Source: Castellaniella sp035707805
Lineage (GTDB): Bacteria > Pseudomonadota > Gammaproteobacteria > Burkholderiales > Burkholderiaceae_B
DNA length: 43,965 nucleotides
Direction of reading: 5' to 3'
Assembly: GCA_035707805.1 (NCBI GenBank)
Contig: DASSTS010000027.1
Location: 1 to 43,965, forward strand
Shown here: piece by piece, positions 24,653-33,414 of the stretch
Layout of the letters: every line of letters starts with the position of its first letter
How positions within the stretch are numbered: position 1 is the stretch's first letter
The notes under the pieces: model-generated
The model's database searches: none
Seen by the model: the letters and a program-made list of their open reading frames with translations, nothing else
What the model was told of the DNA's origin: nothing
Translations under genes and position numbers: made by a program

Positions 24653-25316
24653 CATGGCGATGGGGAACGGGCAGTTCGGCCAGCACCGTGCTGGTGGCCT
24701 TGACCTTGTCGCCGATGGCGACGCGAGGCCGCGCCCCTTGGGGCAAGTATACGTCCACCCGCGAGCCGAAGCGGATGAAGCCATAGCGCTGCCCGGCGTA
24801 GAGCGTCTCGCCGGCCTTGGCGTGGCAGAGGATGCGCTTGGCTACCAGGCCGGCCACCTGCACGGCGGTCACGATCTGGCCGTCGGGGGTTTCCAGCACC
24901 ATGGCATTGCGCTCGTTTTCGAGCGAGGCCTTGTCCAGGGCGGCGTTGAAGAACTTGCCCGGGAAATAGTCGATGGAGCGCACGGTGCCGTCGACCGGCA
25001 CGCGGTTGGAGTGCACGTTGAAGACGTTCATGAAGACGCTGATCTTCAGCGCGGGGCGCCCCTGGGTGTAGGGGTCGGCCACGTCTTCGACGCAGACGAC
25101 GCGCCCGTCGGCGGGGCACAGCACCAGACCGTCGCCATCCGGCGCCTCGCGGGCGGGGTCGCGGAAGAACTGCAGCGCGAACAGGCCGAAGATCCAGAAC
25201 GGGATGGACAGCCACGGCGACCAGGCGGCGACCAGCAGCGCCACGACCAGGCAGAGCGCCAGGATGATCCAGCCTTCGCGGGCGATCAGGGGATGGGGGT
25301 AAGGGGGGATTTTCAT
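24636..25316 (-). CDS. psd: phosphatidylserine decarboxylase proenzyme (short form)
   Basis: A 226-residue short-form Psd. An N-terminal membrane anchor (WIILALCLVVALLVAAW) precedes FFRDPAREAPDGDGLVLCPADG and ISVFMNVFNVHSNRVPVDG (catalytic Asp/His). The self-cleavage site that makes the pyruvoyl group is the Gly-Ser in GFIRFGSRVDVYLP. Short-form enzymes use this GS motif rather than LGST. It lies between ilvC and pssA, a neighbourhood I recall from other Burkholderiales, separated from ilvC by a 26-bp hairpin. Confidence 0.94.
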   Translation of the reverse strand: MKIPPYPHPLIAREGWIILALCLVVALLVAAWSPWLSIPFWIFGLFALQFFRDPAREAPDGDGLVLCPADGRVVCVEDVADPYTQGRPALKISVFMNVFNVHSNRVPVDGTVRSIDYFPGKFFNAALDKASLENERNAMVLETPDGQIVTAVQVAGLVAKRILCHAKAGETLYAGQRYGFIRFGSRVDVYLPQGARPRVAIGDKVKATSTVLAELPVPHRHDESAA

Positions 25317-25370
25317 GGTAGGGGCAAGAATAACCCAATTCAGGAAGCGGAATCGAGCCTTCAGAAGCGC

Positions 25371-25439
25371 GCGGGCCGCCGCGGGCGCGGCGCCGGGACG
25401 GAAAGAATCCATGCCGGCGCCGCGCCTGCGGCGGCCCGC
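25371..25439 (-). other. 26-bp GC-rich hairpin between ilvC and psd
   Basis: Arms 25371-25396 and 25414-25439 are complementary over 26 positions with a single G-T pair, around a 17-nt loop. There is no U tract on either side. It lies in the 144-bp gap between ilvC and psd, both minus strand. Such a stem could protect the 3' end of the ilv message or mark an RNA processing site. Confidence 0.75.
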
Positions 25440-25460
25440 GGTGGCGCGGACGCGCCCCGA

Positions 25461-26477
25461 TCAGTTCTTGGACTGGTCCACCAGCTTGTTGGCGGCGATC
25501 CAGGGCATCATGGCGCGCAGCTTGGCGCCCACCTGCTCGATCTGGGATTCCGCGTTCAAGCGGCGGCGCGAGGTCAGTTCCGGGGCGCCGGCGGCGTTTT
25601 CCAGGATGAAGTTCTTCGCGTAGACGCCGGACTGGATGTCGGCCAGGCACTGGCGCATGGCGGCGCGGGTCTCGTCGGTCACCACGCGCGGGCCGGTGAC
25701 GTATTCGCCGTATTCCGCGTTGTTGGAGATCGAGTAGTTCATGTTGGCGATGCCGCCTTCGTAGATCAGGTCGACGATCAGCTTGAGCTCGTGCAGGCAC
25801 TCGAAATAGGCCATCTCCGGCGCGTAGCCGGCGTCCACCAGGGTCTGGAAGCCCGCCTTGATCAGCTCGACCGTGCCGCCGCACAGCACGGCCTGCTCGC
25901 CGAACAGGTCGGTTTCGGTTTCTTCGCGGAAGTTGGTCTCGATGATGCCGGCGCGCCCGCCGCCATTGCCCATGGCATAGGACAGGGCCAGGTCGCGGGC
26001 CTTGCCGGACACGTCCTGGTGGACCGCGACCAGGTGCGGCACGCCGCCGCCCTGGGCGTAGGTGCTGCGCACCGTGTGGCCCGGGGCCTTGGGGGCGATC
26101 ATGATGACGTCGATGTCGTCGCGCGGCACGACCTGGCCGTAATGCACGTTGAAGCCGTGAGCGAAGGCGAGCGCGGCGCCCGGCTTGAGGTTGGCGGCGA
26201 TCTGCGTGCGGTAGACCTGGCCGATGTGCTCGTCGGGCAGCAGCATCATGACCACGTCGGCGCCCTTGACGGCCTCGGCGACTTCCTTGACGGCCAGGCC
26301 GGCGTTCTCGGCCTTCTTCCAGGACGCGCCGTCCTTGCGCAGGCCCACCGTGACGTGCACGCCGGAGTCGTGCAGGTTCAGGGCATGGGCGTGACCTTGC
26401 GAGCCATAGCCGATGATGGCGACTTGCTTGCCTTTGATCAGGGACAGGTCGCAATCTTTGTCGTAGAAAACTTTCAT
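25461..26477 (-). CDS. ilvC: ketol-acid reductoisomerase
   Basis: A 338-residue class I KARI, the standard length. It converts acetolactate or acetohydroxybutyrate to the dihydroxy acid in valine and isoleucine synthesis. The NADPH fold is VAIIGYGSQGHAHALNL with GLRKDGASWKKAE giving NADPH preference. The metal-binding segment is GTVELIKAGFQTLVDAGYAPEMAYFE (Asp/Glu region) in two parts around Lys, then NMNYSISNNAEYG. It is separated from ilvN by a 166-bp repeat-bearing gap. Confidence 0.97.
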   Translation of the reverse strand: MKVFYDKDCDLSLIKGKQVAIIGYGSQGHAHALNLHDSGVHVTVGLRKDGASWKKAENAGLAVKEVAEAVKGADVVMMLLPDEHIGQVYRTQIAANLKPGAALAFAHGFNVHYGQVVPRDDIDVIMIAPKAPGHTVRSTYAQGGGVPHLVAVHQDVSGKARDLALSYAMGNGGGRAGIIETNFREETETDLFGEQAVLCGGTVELIKAGFQTLVDAGYAPEMAYFECLHELKLIVDLIYEGGIANMNYSISNNAEYGEYVTGPRVVTDETRAAMRQCLADIQSGVYAKNFILENAAGAPELTSRRRLNAESQIEQVGAKLRAMMPWIAANKLVDQSKN

Positions 26478-26560
26478 GTTGGATACTCCGATTTTCAATT
26501 CTGAAACGAGAGGTTGGATTCGTGGGGATGTCCCGCGCTGCGCGGCCCCCCGGGTTTTAC

Positions 26561-26640
26561 AGCTTTTGCCGCCGGGCCGCCCCAAGGCAAAAAGCGCCCC
26601 CTCGGGGGGCAGCAAGCGGGCGAAGCCTGCGCGGCGTGGG
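26561..26640. repeat. GC-rich intergenic repeat with hairpins between ilvN and ilvC
   Basis: The segment holds GCTTTTGCC (26562-26570) facing GGCAAAAAGC (26586-26595), then GCCCCC and GGGGGC flanking TC (26596-26610), then a tail of alternating AAGCGGGCGAAGCC style. It resembles an interspersed repeat that I recall from Burkholderiales intergenic regions, often with CCCCCTCGGGGGGCAGC at its core. The origin is from memory; the hairpins are visible. Confidence 0.5.
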
Positions 26641-26643
26641 GGT

Positions 26644-27135
26644 TCACAGCTTGAGGACGCGTTCGCCGCGGCCCACCCCGGACACGCCCGTGCGGACGGT
26701 TTCCAGGATGGCGCTGCGGTCGAGCGCGCCGATGAAGGCGGCGATCTTGTCCTGCACGCCCGTCAGTTCGATGGTGTAGGTCTTGTCCGTGACGTCGATG
26801 ATGCGGCCGCGGAAGATTTCCGCCATCCGTTTCATCTCGTCGCGTTCCTTGCCGACCGCGCGCACCTTGATGAGCATCAGCTCGCGCTCGACGTGGGGGC
26901 CCTCGGAGAGGTCCACCACCTTGACCACGTCCACCAGGCGGTTCAGGTGCTTGGTGATCTGCTCGATGATCTCGTCGGACCCGACCGTCACGATGGTCAT
27001 GCGCGACAGCGTGGCGTCCTCAGTGGGCGCCACGGTCAGGGTCTCGATGTTGTAGCCGCGCGCGGAAAACAGCCCCACCACCCGCGACAGGGCGCCGGGT
27101 TCGTTTTCCAGCAAAACGGAAATCACGTGTTTCAT
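26644..27135 (-). CDS. ilvN: acetolactate synthase small (regulatory) subunit
   Basis: A 163-residue IlvN/IlvH protein. The N-terminal ACT domain starts MKHVISVLLENEPGALSRVV, with GYNIETLTVAPTED in the valine-binding region. The second half (MLIKVRAVGKERDEM, ELTGVQDKIAAFI) is the usual C-terminal domain. It confers valine feedback and activates the large subunit. It begins 11 bp after ilvB ends, so the two are co-transcribed. Confidence 0.95.
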   Translation of the reverse strand: MKHVISVLLENEPGALSRVVGLFSARGYNIETLTVAPTEDATLSRMTIVTVGSDEIIEQITKHLNRLVDVVKVVDLSEGPHVERELMLIKVRAVGKERDEMKRMAEIFRGRIIDVTDKTYTIELTGVQDKIAAFIGALDRSAILETVRTGVSGVGRGERVLKL

Positions 27136-27146
27136 GGTTTATCCCC

Positions 27147-28868
27147 TCACAGATCCTCGGCGCCCAGCAGCATTTCCGTCAGCCCTCGGCCAGCCTTGAC
27201 CATGGGCCAGACGTTCTCGGTCTGATCCGTGATGAAATCCATGAAGACCAGGCGGTCCTTGTACTTGGTGAAGGCCTCGCGCAGGGCGGGTTCGACGTCG
27301 GCCGGCTTTTCGATGCGCATGCCCACGTGGCCGTAGCTCTCGGCCAGCTTGACGAAGTCGGGCAGCGCGTCGACGTAGGACTCGGAATAGCGCGAACCGT
27401 ATTCGATCTGCTGCCACTGGCGCACCATGCCCAGGTAGCGGTTGTTCAGGCACAGGATCTTGGGCGTCAGCCGGTACTGGCTGCAGGTGGACAATTCCTG
27501 GATGTTCATCTGGATCGAGCCCTCGCCGGTGATCACGGCGACGTCGCGGTCCGGATTGGCCATCTGCACGCCCATGGAGAAGGGCAGGCCCACGCCCATG
27601 GTCCCCAGGCCGCCCGAATTGATCCAGCGGCGCGGCTCGGGGAAGGGATAGTATTGGGCCGCCCACATCTGGTGCTGGCCCACGTCCGAGGTGACGAAGG
27701 CCTGGCCGCGCGTGACTTCCCAGAGTTTCTGCACCACGAACTGCGGCTTGATGACCGTGTCGGACTGCTCATAGTCCAGGCATTTCTTGCCGCGCCAGGC
27801 CTCGATCTGCTGCCACCAGGCATCCAGCCGGTGCTCGGCCAGGCCCTGCTCGGCCAGCGACTGGGCGTACAGCCCGATCAGGTCCTGCAGCACCTCGCGC
27901 ACGTCGCCCACGATGGGCACGTCCACCCGGACCCGCTTGGAGATCGAGGACGGGTCGATGTCGACGTGGATGATCTTGTGGGCGACCTGGGCGAAATGCT
28001 TGGGATTGCCGATCACGCGGTCGTCAAAGCGCGCACCGATGGCCAGCAACACGTCGCAGTTCTGCATGGACATATTGGCCTCGTAGGTGCCGTGCATGCC
28101 CGGCATGCCGACGAATTTCTCGTCCGTGCCCGGAAAGGCGCCCAGGCCCATCAGGGTCGTGGTGCAGGGCGCGCCGGTCATGCGCACGAGCTTGCGCAGC
28201 TCGTCGGCCGCATTGGCCAGCACCACGCCGCCGCCGGCGTAGATCATGGGCCGCTCGGCGGCCAGCAGCATCTGCACCGCTTTCTTGATCTGGCCGTGAT
28301 GGCCCTTGGTGACCGGCGCGTAGGACCGCAATTGCGTGGGGCCGCGGCGGGGCGTGTACTTGCAGGTGGCGACGGAGACGTCCTTGGGGACGTCGACCAG
28401 GACCGGACCCGGGCGGCCCGAGCGCGCGATGTAGAAGGCGCGGCGCATGGTCTCGGCCAGGTCTTTGACGTCGCGCACCAGGAAATTGTGCTTGACGCAG
28501 GGCCGCGTGATGCCGACGGTGTCGCATTCCTGGAAGGCATCCTGGCCGATGGCGTGCGTGGGCACCTGGCCGCTGATGATGACCATGGGAATGGAGTCCA
28601 TGTAGGCCGTGGCGATGCCGGTGACGGCATTGGTCACGCCCGGACCGCTGGTCACCAGGCATACGCCGACTTTGTCGGAGGATCGGGAATAGGCATCCGC
28701 CGCGTGGACCGCGGCCTGCTCGTGTCGCACGAGGACGTGCTGGAAGGTGTCTTGCTTGTAGATTGCGTCGTAGATGTAGAGGACCGCGCCGCCGGGGTAG
28801 CCAAACACGTGGTCTACGCCTTCCTCGATCAGACAACGCACGACGATGTCGGCGCCATTGAGTTCCAT
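27147..28868 (-). CDS. ilvB: acetolactate synthase large subunit, biosynthetic type
   Basis: A 573-residue ThDP-dependent enzyme. The start MELNGADIVVRCLIEEGVDH follows AAAGGA. The ThDP-activating glutamate is in LVRHEQAAVHAAD; the FAD-binding middle domain includes IGARFDDRVIG; the ThDP-Mg motif is GEGSIQMNIQELSTCSQY, continuing with LNNRYLGMVRQWQQ. It makes acetolactate and acetohydroxybutyrate from pyruvate. The reading frame is open another 94 codons upstream, but that part lacks family features and runs through a terminator hairpin. Confidence 0.96.
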   Translation of the reverse strand: MELNGADIVVRCLIEEGVDHVFGYPGGAVLYIYDAIYKQDTFQHVLVRHEQAAVHAADAYSRSSDKVGVCLVTSGPGVTNAVTGIATAYMDSIPMVIISGQVPTHAIGQDAFQECDTVGITRPCVKHNFLVRDVKDLAETMRRAFYIARSGRPGPVLVDVPKDVSVATCKYTPRRGPTQLRSYAPVTKGHHGQIKKAVQMLLAAERPMIYAGGGVVLANAADELRKLVRMTGAPCTTTLMGLGAFPGTDEKFVGMPGMHGTYEANMSMQNCDVLLAIGARFDDRVIGNPKHFAQVAHKIIHVDIDPSSISKRVRVDVPIVGDVREVLQDLIGLYAQSLAEQGLAEHRLDAWWQQIEAWRGKKCLDYEQSDTVIKPQFVVQKLWEVTRGQAFVTSDVGQHQMWAAQYYPFPEPRRWINSGGLGTMGVGLPFSMGVQMANPDRDVAVITGEGSIQMNIQELSTCSQYRLTPKILCLNNRYLGMVRQWQQIEYGSRYSESYVDALPDFVKLAESYGHVGMRIEKPADVEPALREAFTKYKDRLVFMDFITDQTENVWPMVKAGRGLTEMLLGAEDL

Positions 28869-29112
28869 GATGGATTTCCTTTCTAACCCGTGTCGGGCAC
28901 CAAGCGGCCTGTCGGCAGCCCGGGCCAGTACCGGCGATCCGCGACATGATCCGACGCTCGGCGATTCACGGAATCGCTTTGCCCGGACACATTGCGGGAC
29001 CAGCCTGCGCCCCTTGGCACAAGACACACGCGCCGCCCTGCGGCGCAACGTGGTGGAAACGGACGCCCCGGACCACGCTTGTGGCGCATCCTGGGACATG
29101 AATCGGAAGACG

Positions 29113-29136
29113 AAAAAAACCGGGTGTGTGACCCGG
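29113..29136 (-). terminator. intrinsic terminator in the ilvB upstream region
   Basis: On the minus strand CCGGGT-cacac-ACCCGG is followed by seven T (29119-29113). It lies 244 nt before the ilvB start and about 45 nt past the candidate promoter at 29183-29211, so it would end a short leader RNA. It could be an attenuator of ilvBNC or the end of a separate small RNA. In 28869-29112 I see no gene, only the ilvB ribosome site. Confidence 0.75.
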
Positions 29137-29182
29137 GGCATTCGCCGCATCGGCAGGCCGCGATCGGGCTGGCCGAAGAGCT

Positions 29183-29211
29183 AATTTACCGCGTTGCAAC
29201 ATGTGTCGCAA
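29183..29211 (-). promoter_or_regulatory. candidate promoter for the ilvB leader
   Basis: On the minus strand TTGCGA (29211-29206) and TAAATT (29188-29183) are separated by 17 bp, each matching 4 of 6 consensus bases. Transcription would begin near 29176, giving about 64 nt before the terminator ends. Confidence 0.4.
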
Positions 29212-29294
29212 GCGATGAGGGCCCGGATGCGGGATTTCCCCTGCCCGGACGCCGCCGCCCCGCCCCCCGGCCAGACGCGCGGCGCGAGATTTTC

Positions 29295-29300
29295 TATACT
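29295..29300 (+). promoter_or_regulatory. possible -10 box of the FUSC gene
   Basis: TATACT on the plus strand, 41 bp before the start at 29342. The -35 position (29272-29277, cagacg) is poor. Confidence 0.3.
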
Positions 29301-29341
29301 GCGCCCATCGCCATTGCGCATGGCCTTCCGGATCCGGCTGC

Positions 29342-31564
29342 ATGATCTCACCCGCGCCCCAGCTGCAGCGATTCTTCTACAGCCACTATTTCTTCGGCGG
29401 CCTGCGCCAGGCCACGGGCGTGCTGCTGCCGGCCCTGGTGCTGACCGGCCTGTTCGATTCGGTGGCCGGCGGCTTCGTGGCGGCGGTGGGCGCGGCCTGC
29501 GTCGCCATCCTGGACCAGCCCGGCGGCCCCCGGCGCTACGGCCTGAACGGCATGTTCGCCGCGCTGTGCCTGGGCTCGGCCACGACGGCCGTGACGGGGC
29601 TGGCCGCCAGCCACACGCTGGCGATCTGGCTCGTGGTGCCCGCCCTGTGCTTCGCCTTTTCGATGCTGACCGTCTACGGCAAGCACGGGGGACTGCTGGG
29701 CTTTGCCTGCCTGCTCATCATGACCCTGACCCTGCGCACGCCCCTCACGCAGGCCGACGTGCTGCAGCACACGCTGACCTCCTTCCTGGGCGGGGCCTTC
29801 TACCTCGTCTACAGCACCATCGCCCACCGGGTGCTTTGGCACCGCGAGGAACAGCAGGCCCTGTCGGTGGCGCTCTTCGCCACCGCCGACTACATCGCCG
29901 CCCGGGCCCGGTTCTACGACGTGCGTCTCGACCTGGACGACAGCTACCGCCGCCTGATCCGCACCCAGGCCGGCATGACCGACGCCCACCAGGCGGCCCG
30001 CGACATGGTCCTGCGCGAACTGCCGCGCGGCACCACCTCGCATGCCGACCGGCTGCGCCAGGGCCTGCTGAACCTGTTCGTGGACATGATCCACCTGCTC
30101 GACAGCATGGTCGCCACGCACACCGACTACGCCACGCTGCGCCAGGCCCTGCCGGACAGCGACATCTTGCTGTTCGTGCGCGACGCCATGCGCAAGCTGG
30201 CCGACAATGTGGCGGACCTGGCGCTGAACGTGGCCCGCAACCGGCGCGCGCGGGTGCGCAACAGCGTCAAGGCCGAGCTGCGCGCCCTGGAATTCGAGCT
30301 GCAGCAGCTGCGCGAGAACGGCATGCCGGCCGCGCAGCCCGAGCTCTACGCCCTGCTGGTACAGGTGCTGCGCCGCCTGCGCAACATGGCCCGCCAGGTC
30401 GAGCGCATGGCCGACCATTCGGTCAACCCGCTGCCGCAGGATTCGGACCTGACGCAGGCCAACCGCTCGCTGAACCGCTTCCTGACGCGCCAGAAATGGC
30501 GTCTGGGCCTGCTGACCCACAATCTGCACGGCCAGTCGGCGCATTTCCGCTACGCGGTCCGGGTGGCCGCGGCCGCCCTGCTCTCGATGATCGTGGGCAC
30601 GCTGCTGGCCCATGCGCCCATGGTACGCACCGTGGACCCGGGCATGGCCGGCCACAGCTACTGGATCATCCTGACGGTGCTGATCATCATGAAGCCGGGC
30701 TTCGCCCTGACGCGCCAGCGCAACGGCTGGCGCCTGATCGGCACGCTGATCGGCTGCGGCCTGTCGCTGGTGCTGTTCTACCTGGGCCTGAACCCGAAGC
30801 TCTACCTGCTGATCCTGGTAGCCTGCAGCATCCTGGGCTACAGCCTGGTCCAGGTGAACTACACGCTGTCGGCCATGTTCAACACGCTCTTCGTGCTGCT
30901 GATCTTCCATTTCCTGGTGCCGGGCTCCAACACCGTGGTGGGCGAGCGCCTGGCCGACACCCTGATCGGCTGCGCCCTGGCGCTCAGCTGCAGCTACATC
31001 CTGCCGTCCTGGGAGCGCAATTCCCTGGATGCGCTGGCCCTGACCCTGCGGCGCGCCAACCAGGCCTTCCTGCACGCCGGCCTGGCCCACGTGCAGGCGG
31101 CGCGCCAGGCGCGCGCGGGCGCGCCCGGCGGCGCGGACCTGCGGGAATCGGAAACCCAGTGGAACCTGTCGCGCAAGAACGTCCACATCGCCTTCAGCAA
31201 TTTCGCCTCGGCCTTCTACCGCATGATGGACGAGCCCACCCGCCGCCAGCGCCACGTGCCGGAATTCAACCGCCTGCTGATCCAGCACCACGCCCTGGCC
31301 TCGCAGATCGCGGCCGTCATTCCGCAGCTGGCCCTGCTGGACGAAGAACCCGAGGGCATCCGCCAGGCGCTGGCGGCGACCGACAATTTCCTCGCCGGCC
31401 GGCCGGCGGCGCCGCCGAACGTGATCGAGACCGACGGCGAACGCGCCGCGCTGGCCTACCCCCTGCGCCAGATGATCAAGGCCGCCCAGCAGATCGACGA
31501 CAACATGACGGCGCTGGATGCCGGCCCGCCCGCGCCGCCCGCCGGCGCGCCGCAGGCGGCGTGA
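29342..31564 (+). CDS. FUSC/YccS-family inner-membrane protein
   Basis: A 740-residue protein with two membrane blocks of several helices: residues about 20-165 (LLPALVLTGLFDSVAGGFVA onward) and about 405-560 (AVRVAAAALLSMIVGTLLA, YWIILTVLIIMKPGFALTR). Between and after them are soluble, largely helical regions with QVLRRLRNMARQVERMADHS. The motif IIMKPGFALTRQRNGWRLIGT is characteristic of the fusaric acid resistance/YccS-YhfK superfamily. Such proteins are proposed efflux components for aromatic acids; the function here is unknown. No MFP or outer-membrane partner is adjacent. Confidence 0.88.
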   Translation: MISPAPQLQRFFYSHYFFGGLRQATGVLLPALVLTGLFDSVAGGFVAAVGAACVAILDQPGGPRRYGLNGMFAALCLGSATTAVTGLAASHTLAIWLVVPALCFAFSMLTVYGKHGGLLGFACLLIMTLTLRTPLTQADVLQHTLTSFLGGAFYLVYSTIAHRVLWHREEQQALSVALFATADYIAARARFYDVRLDLDDSYRRLIRTQAGMTDAHQAARDMVLRELPRGTTSHADRLRQGLLNLFVDMIHLLDSMVATHTDYATLRQALPDSDILLFVRDAMRKLADNVADLALNVARNRRARVRNSVKAELRALEFELQQLRENGMPAAQPELYALLVQVLRRLRNMARQVERMADHSVNPLPQDSDLTQANRSLNRFLTRQKWRLGLLTHNLHGQSAHFRYAVRVAAAALLSMIVGTLLAHAPMVRTVDPGMAGHSYWIILTVLIIMKPGFALTRQRNGWRLIGTLIGCGLSLVLFYLGLNPKLYLLILVACSILGYSLVQVNYTLSAMFNTLFVLLIFHFLVPGSNTVVGERLADTLIGCALALSCSYILPSWERNSLDALALTLRRANQAFLHAGLAHVQAARQARAGAPGGADLRESETQWNLSRKNVHIAFSNFASAFYRMMDEPTRRQRHVPEFNRLLIQHHALASQIAAVIPQLALLDEEPEGIRQALAATDNFLAGRPAAPPNVIETDGERAALAYPLRQMIKAAQQIDDNMTALDAGPPAPPAGAPQAA

Positions 31565-31588
31565 ACATCCCGGCCGGACGCAGCCCGG

Positions 31589-32905
31589 TCAGATCGGCGC
31601 CCCCATGATCACGTCGGGCAGCCAGGTCACCACCTGGGGGAAGATGCACAGCAGCACGATCGCCAGCATCATCACCAGCACATAAGGCAGCGCGCCCATC
31701 AGGATGTCCTTGGTGGGCACGTCCGGCGCGATCGCGTTCAGGACGAACAGGTTCAGGCCCACCGGCGGCGTGATCAGGCCGATCTCCATGTTCACCGTCA
31801 GGATCACCGCGAACCAGTACGGGTCGAAGCCGGCCTGGGTGATGATGGGCAGCAGCAGCGGCGCCGCCATCACGATGATCGCCACCGGCGGCAGGAACAT
31901 GCCAGCCACCAGCAGGAACACGTTGATCAGGCCCATCAGCAGCCAGCGGTTGATCTCCAGCGCCGCGATCGCGGCGGCCAGCGACTGCGTGATGAACAGC
32001 GACGACAGGGCGAAGGCGAAGAGCTCGGCCGAGGCCATGATCATCATGATCATGACGCTTTCTCGCATGGCCGAGCCGAAGACGCCCGTGTAGGTGCGCA
32101 AGCGGAACAGCCGGTAGACCACGGCCACGACCACCAGGGTCAGCAGCGCCCCGGCGCCGGCCGCCTCGGAGGGCGTGGCCACGCCGCCGTACAGGACGAA
32201 CAGCATGCCCAGGATGATCAGCAGCAGCGGCAGTACGCGCGGCAGGGACTCGAATTTGTCGCGCCAGGAATACTGCTGCCCGCCCGCGCCGAAACGGAAA
32301 CCCTTGCGCCGCGCGTCGAACAGCGCCCAGGCCATGAACATGACCGTCAGCAGCACGCCCGGCGCCACGCCGGCCAGGAACAGGCGGCCGATCGAGGTCT
32401 GGGTCGAGATCCCGTAGACGATCATGGTGACCGAGGGCGGGATCAGGATGCCCAGCGTCCCGCCCGCCGCGATGGAGCCGGTGGCGACCGAGGCCGGATA
32501 GCCCCGCCCGAGCATCTCGGGAATGCCCATCTTGCCAATGGCGGCGCAGGTGGCCGGACTGGATCCGGTCATGCCCGAGAAGATCGCGCAGGCGCCGATG
32601 TTGGACAGGATGAGGCCGCCCGGCACCTTGTACAGCCAGCGGTCCAGGGCCTTGTACAGGTCCCCGCCGGCGGGCGTGCCGGCGACGATGGCCCCCATCA
32701 GCACGAACATGGGAATGGCCACGTAGCCCAGGTTCGCAATCCCGGCGAACATGGTCTCGGCCAGCACGTAGATCACGTCCGGCCCCATGTCCAGGAACAG
32801 GCCGCCGACGGCCGCCAGCCCCAGGGCAAAGGCGATCGGCATGCCCGTGGCCAGCATCAGGCACAGGGCCGCGACAATACTGATTCCAGCCAGCGTGGGC
32901 GTCAT
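31589..32905 (-). CDS. TRAP transporter large permease (DctM), malonate operon
   Basis: A 438-residue DctM protein with about 12 transmembrane segments. Motifs include FSGMTGSSPATCAAIGKMG, GGTLGILIPPSVTMIVYGIS and GLITPPVGLNLFVLNAIAPD. The start at 32905 overlaps dctQ by 4 bp (ATGA). It is last in the matR-matA-crotonase-matB-dctPQM cluster, so malonate or a related dicarboxylate is the likely cargo. A MatPQM-type TRAP system beside matAB has been described in Sinorhizobium, which supports this reading. Confidence 0.93.
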   Translation of the reverse strand: MTPTLAGISIVAALCLMLATGMPIAFALGLAAVGGLFLDMGPDVIYVLAETMFAGIANLGYVAIPMFVLMGAIVAGTPAGGDLYKALDRWLYKVPGGLILSNIGACAIFSGMTGSSPATCAAIGKMGIPEMLGRGYPASVATGSIAAGGTLGILIPPSVTMIVYGISTQTSIGRLFLAGVAPGVLLTVMFMAWALFDARRKGFRFGAGGQQYSWRDKFESLPRVLPLLLIILGMLFVLYGGVATPSEAAGAGALLTLVVVAVVYRLFRLRTYTGVFGSAMRESVMIMMIMASAELFAFALSSLFITQSLAAAIAALEINRWLLMGLINVFLLVAGMFLPPVAIIVMAAPLLLPIITQAGFDPYWFAVILTVNMEIGLITPPVGLNLFVLNAIAPDVPTKDILMGALPYVLVMMLAIVLLCIFPQVVTWLPDVIMGAPI

Positions 32906-33390
32906 GGCTGCACCTCTTTGAGTTTGATGATCTCGGCGACGTACTGCAGGCTGAGCAGCGCAAAACCGAACACGACGGGCGACAAGGGCATCCACAGCGG
33001 CACGGCCGCGACGCTGGGGGTCGTCCAGCCGCCCGCCAGGGCCTCGAACAGGTGCAGGCCGGTGGCCGCGGTCATGACGCAGCAGAACGCCAGCCCCAGC
33101 CAGGCGCCGATCTGGTCCAGGCGGTGGCGCGTGCGCGGGCGCACCAGCATGTGGATGAAATCCACGCCGACGTGGCCCTTGGTCATCAGCACGTAGGGCG
33201 CGCCCAGAAAGATGGCGGCGGTCGCGCCGAACACCACGGCCTCGGTCTGCCAGATGGTGGCGGCCCGGAAGACATAGCGCATCAGGATCATCTGGCAGAC
33301 CACCACCATGGCGAAGACCAGCAGCAGCACGGATGCCACGCCGCAGGCCCGCGACAGCGCCTCGACCCAACGTATGTAAATTCGACTCAT
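32902..33390 (-). CDS. TRAP transporter small permease (DctQ)
   Basis: A 162-residue membrane protein with four helices. FRAATIWQTEAVVFGATAAI holds the conserved W-x-x-E block of DctQ, and GHVGVDFIHMLVRPRTRH is the usual second loop. It is separated from dctP by 63 bp containing an intrinsic terminator, and its stop overlaps the dctM start. Confidence 0.9.
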   Translation of the reverse strand: MSRIYIRWVEALSRACGVASVLLLVFAMVVVCQMILMRYVFRAATIWQTEAVVFGATAAIFLGAPYVLMTKGHVGVDFIHMLVRPRTRHRLDQIGAWLGLAFCCVMTAATGLHLFEALAGGWTTPSVAAVPLWMPLSPVVFGFALLSLQYVAEIIKLKEVQP

Positions 33391-33414
33391 GCGACCTCCC
33401 GGTGTCGCTTGGGC

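Noticed and set aside
27147..29150. ilvB extended upstream to 29150
   Set aside because: The extra residues have no similarity to acetolactate synthases, and the extension runs through an intrinsic terminator. AAAGGA before the ATG at 28868 fixes the start.
29113..29340. Classical branched-chain leader peptide for ilvB
   Set aside because: Small frames near the terminator (for example MLQRGKLALRPAR) are not enriched in Ile, Leu or Val codons.
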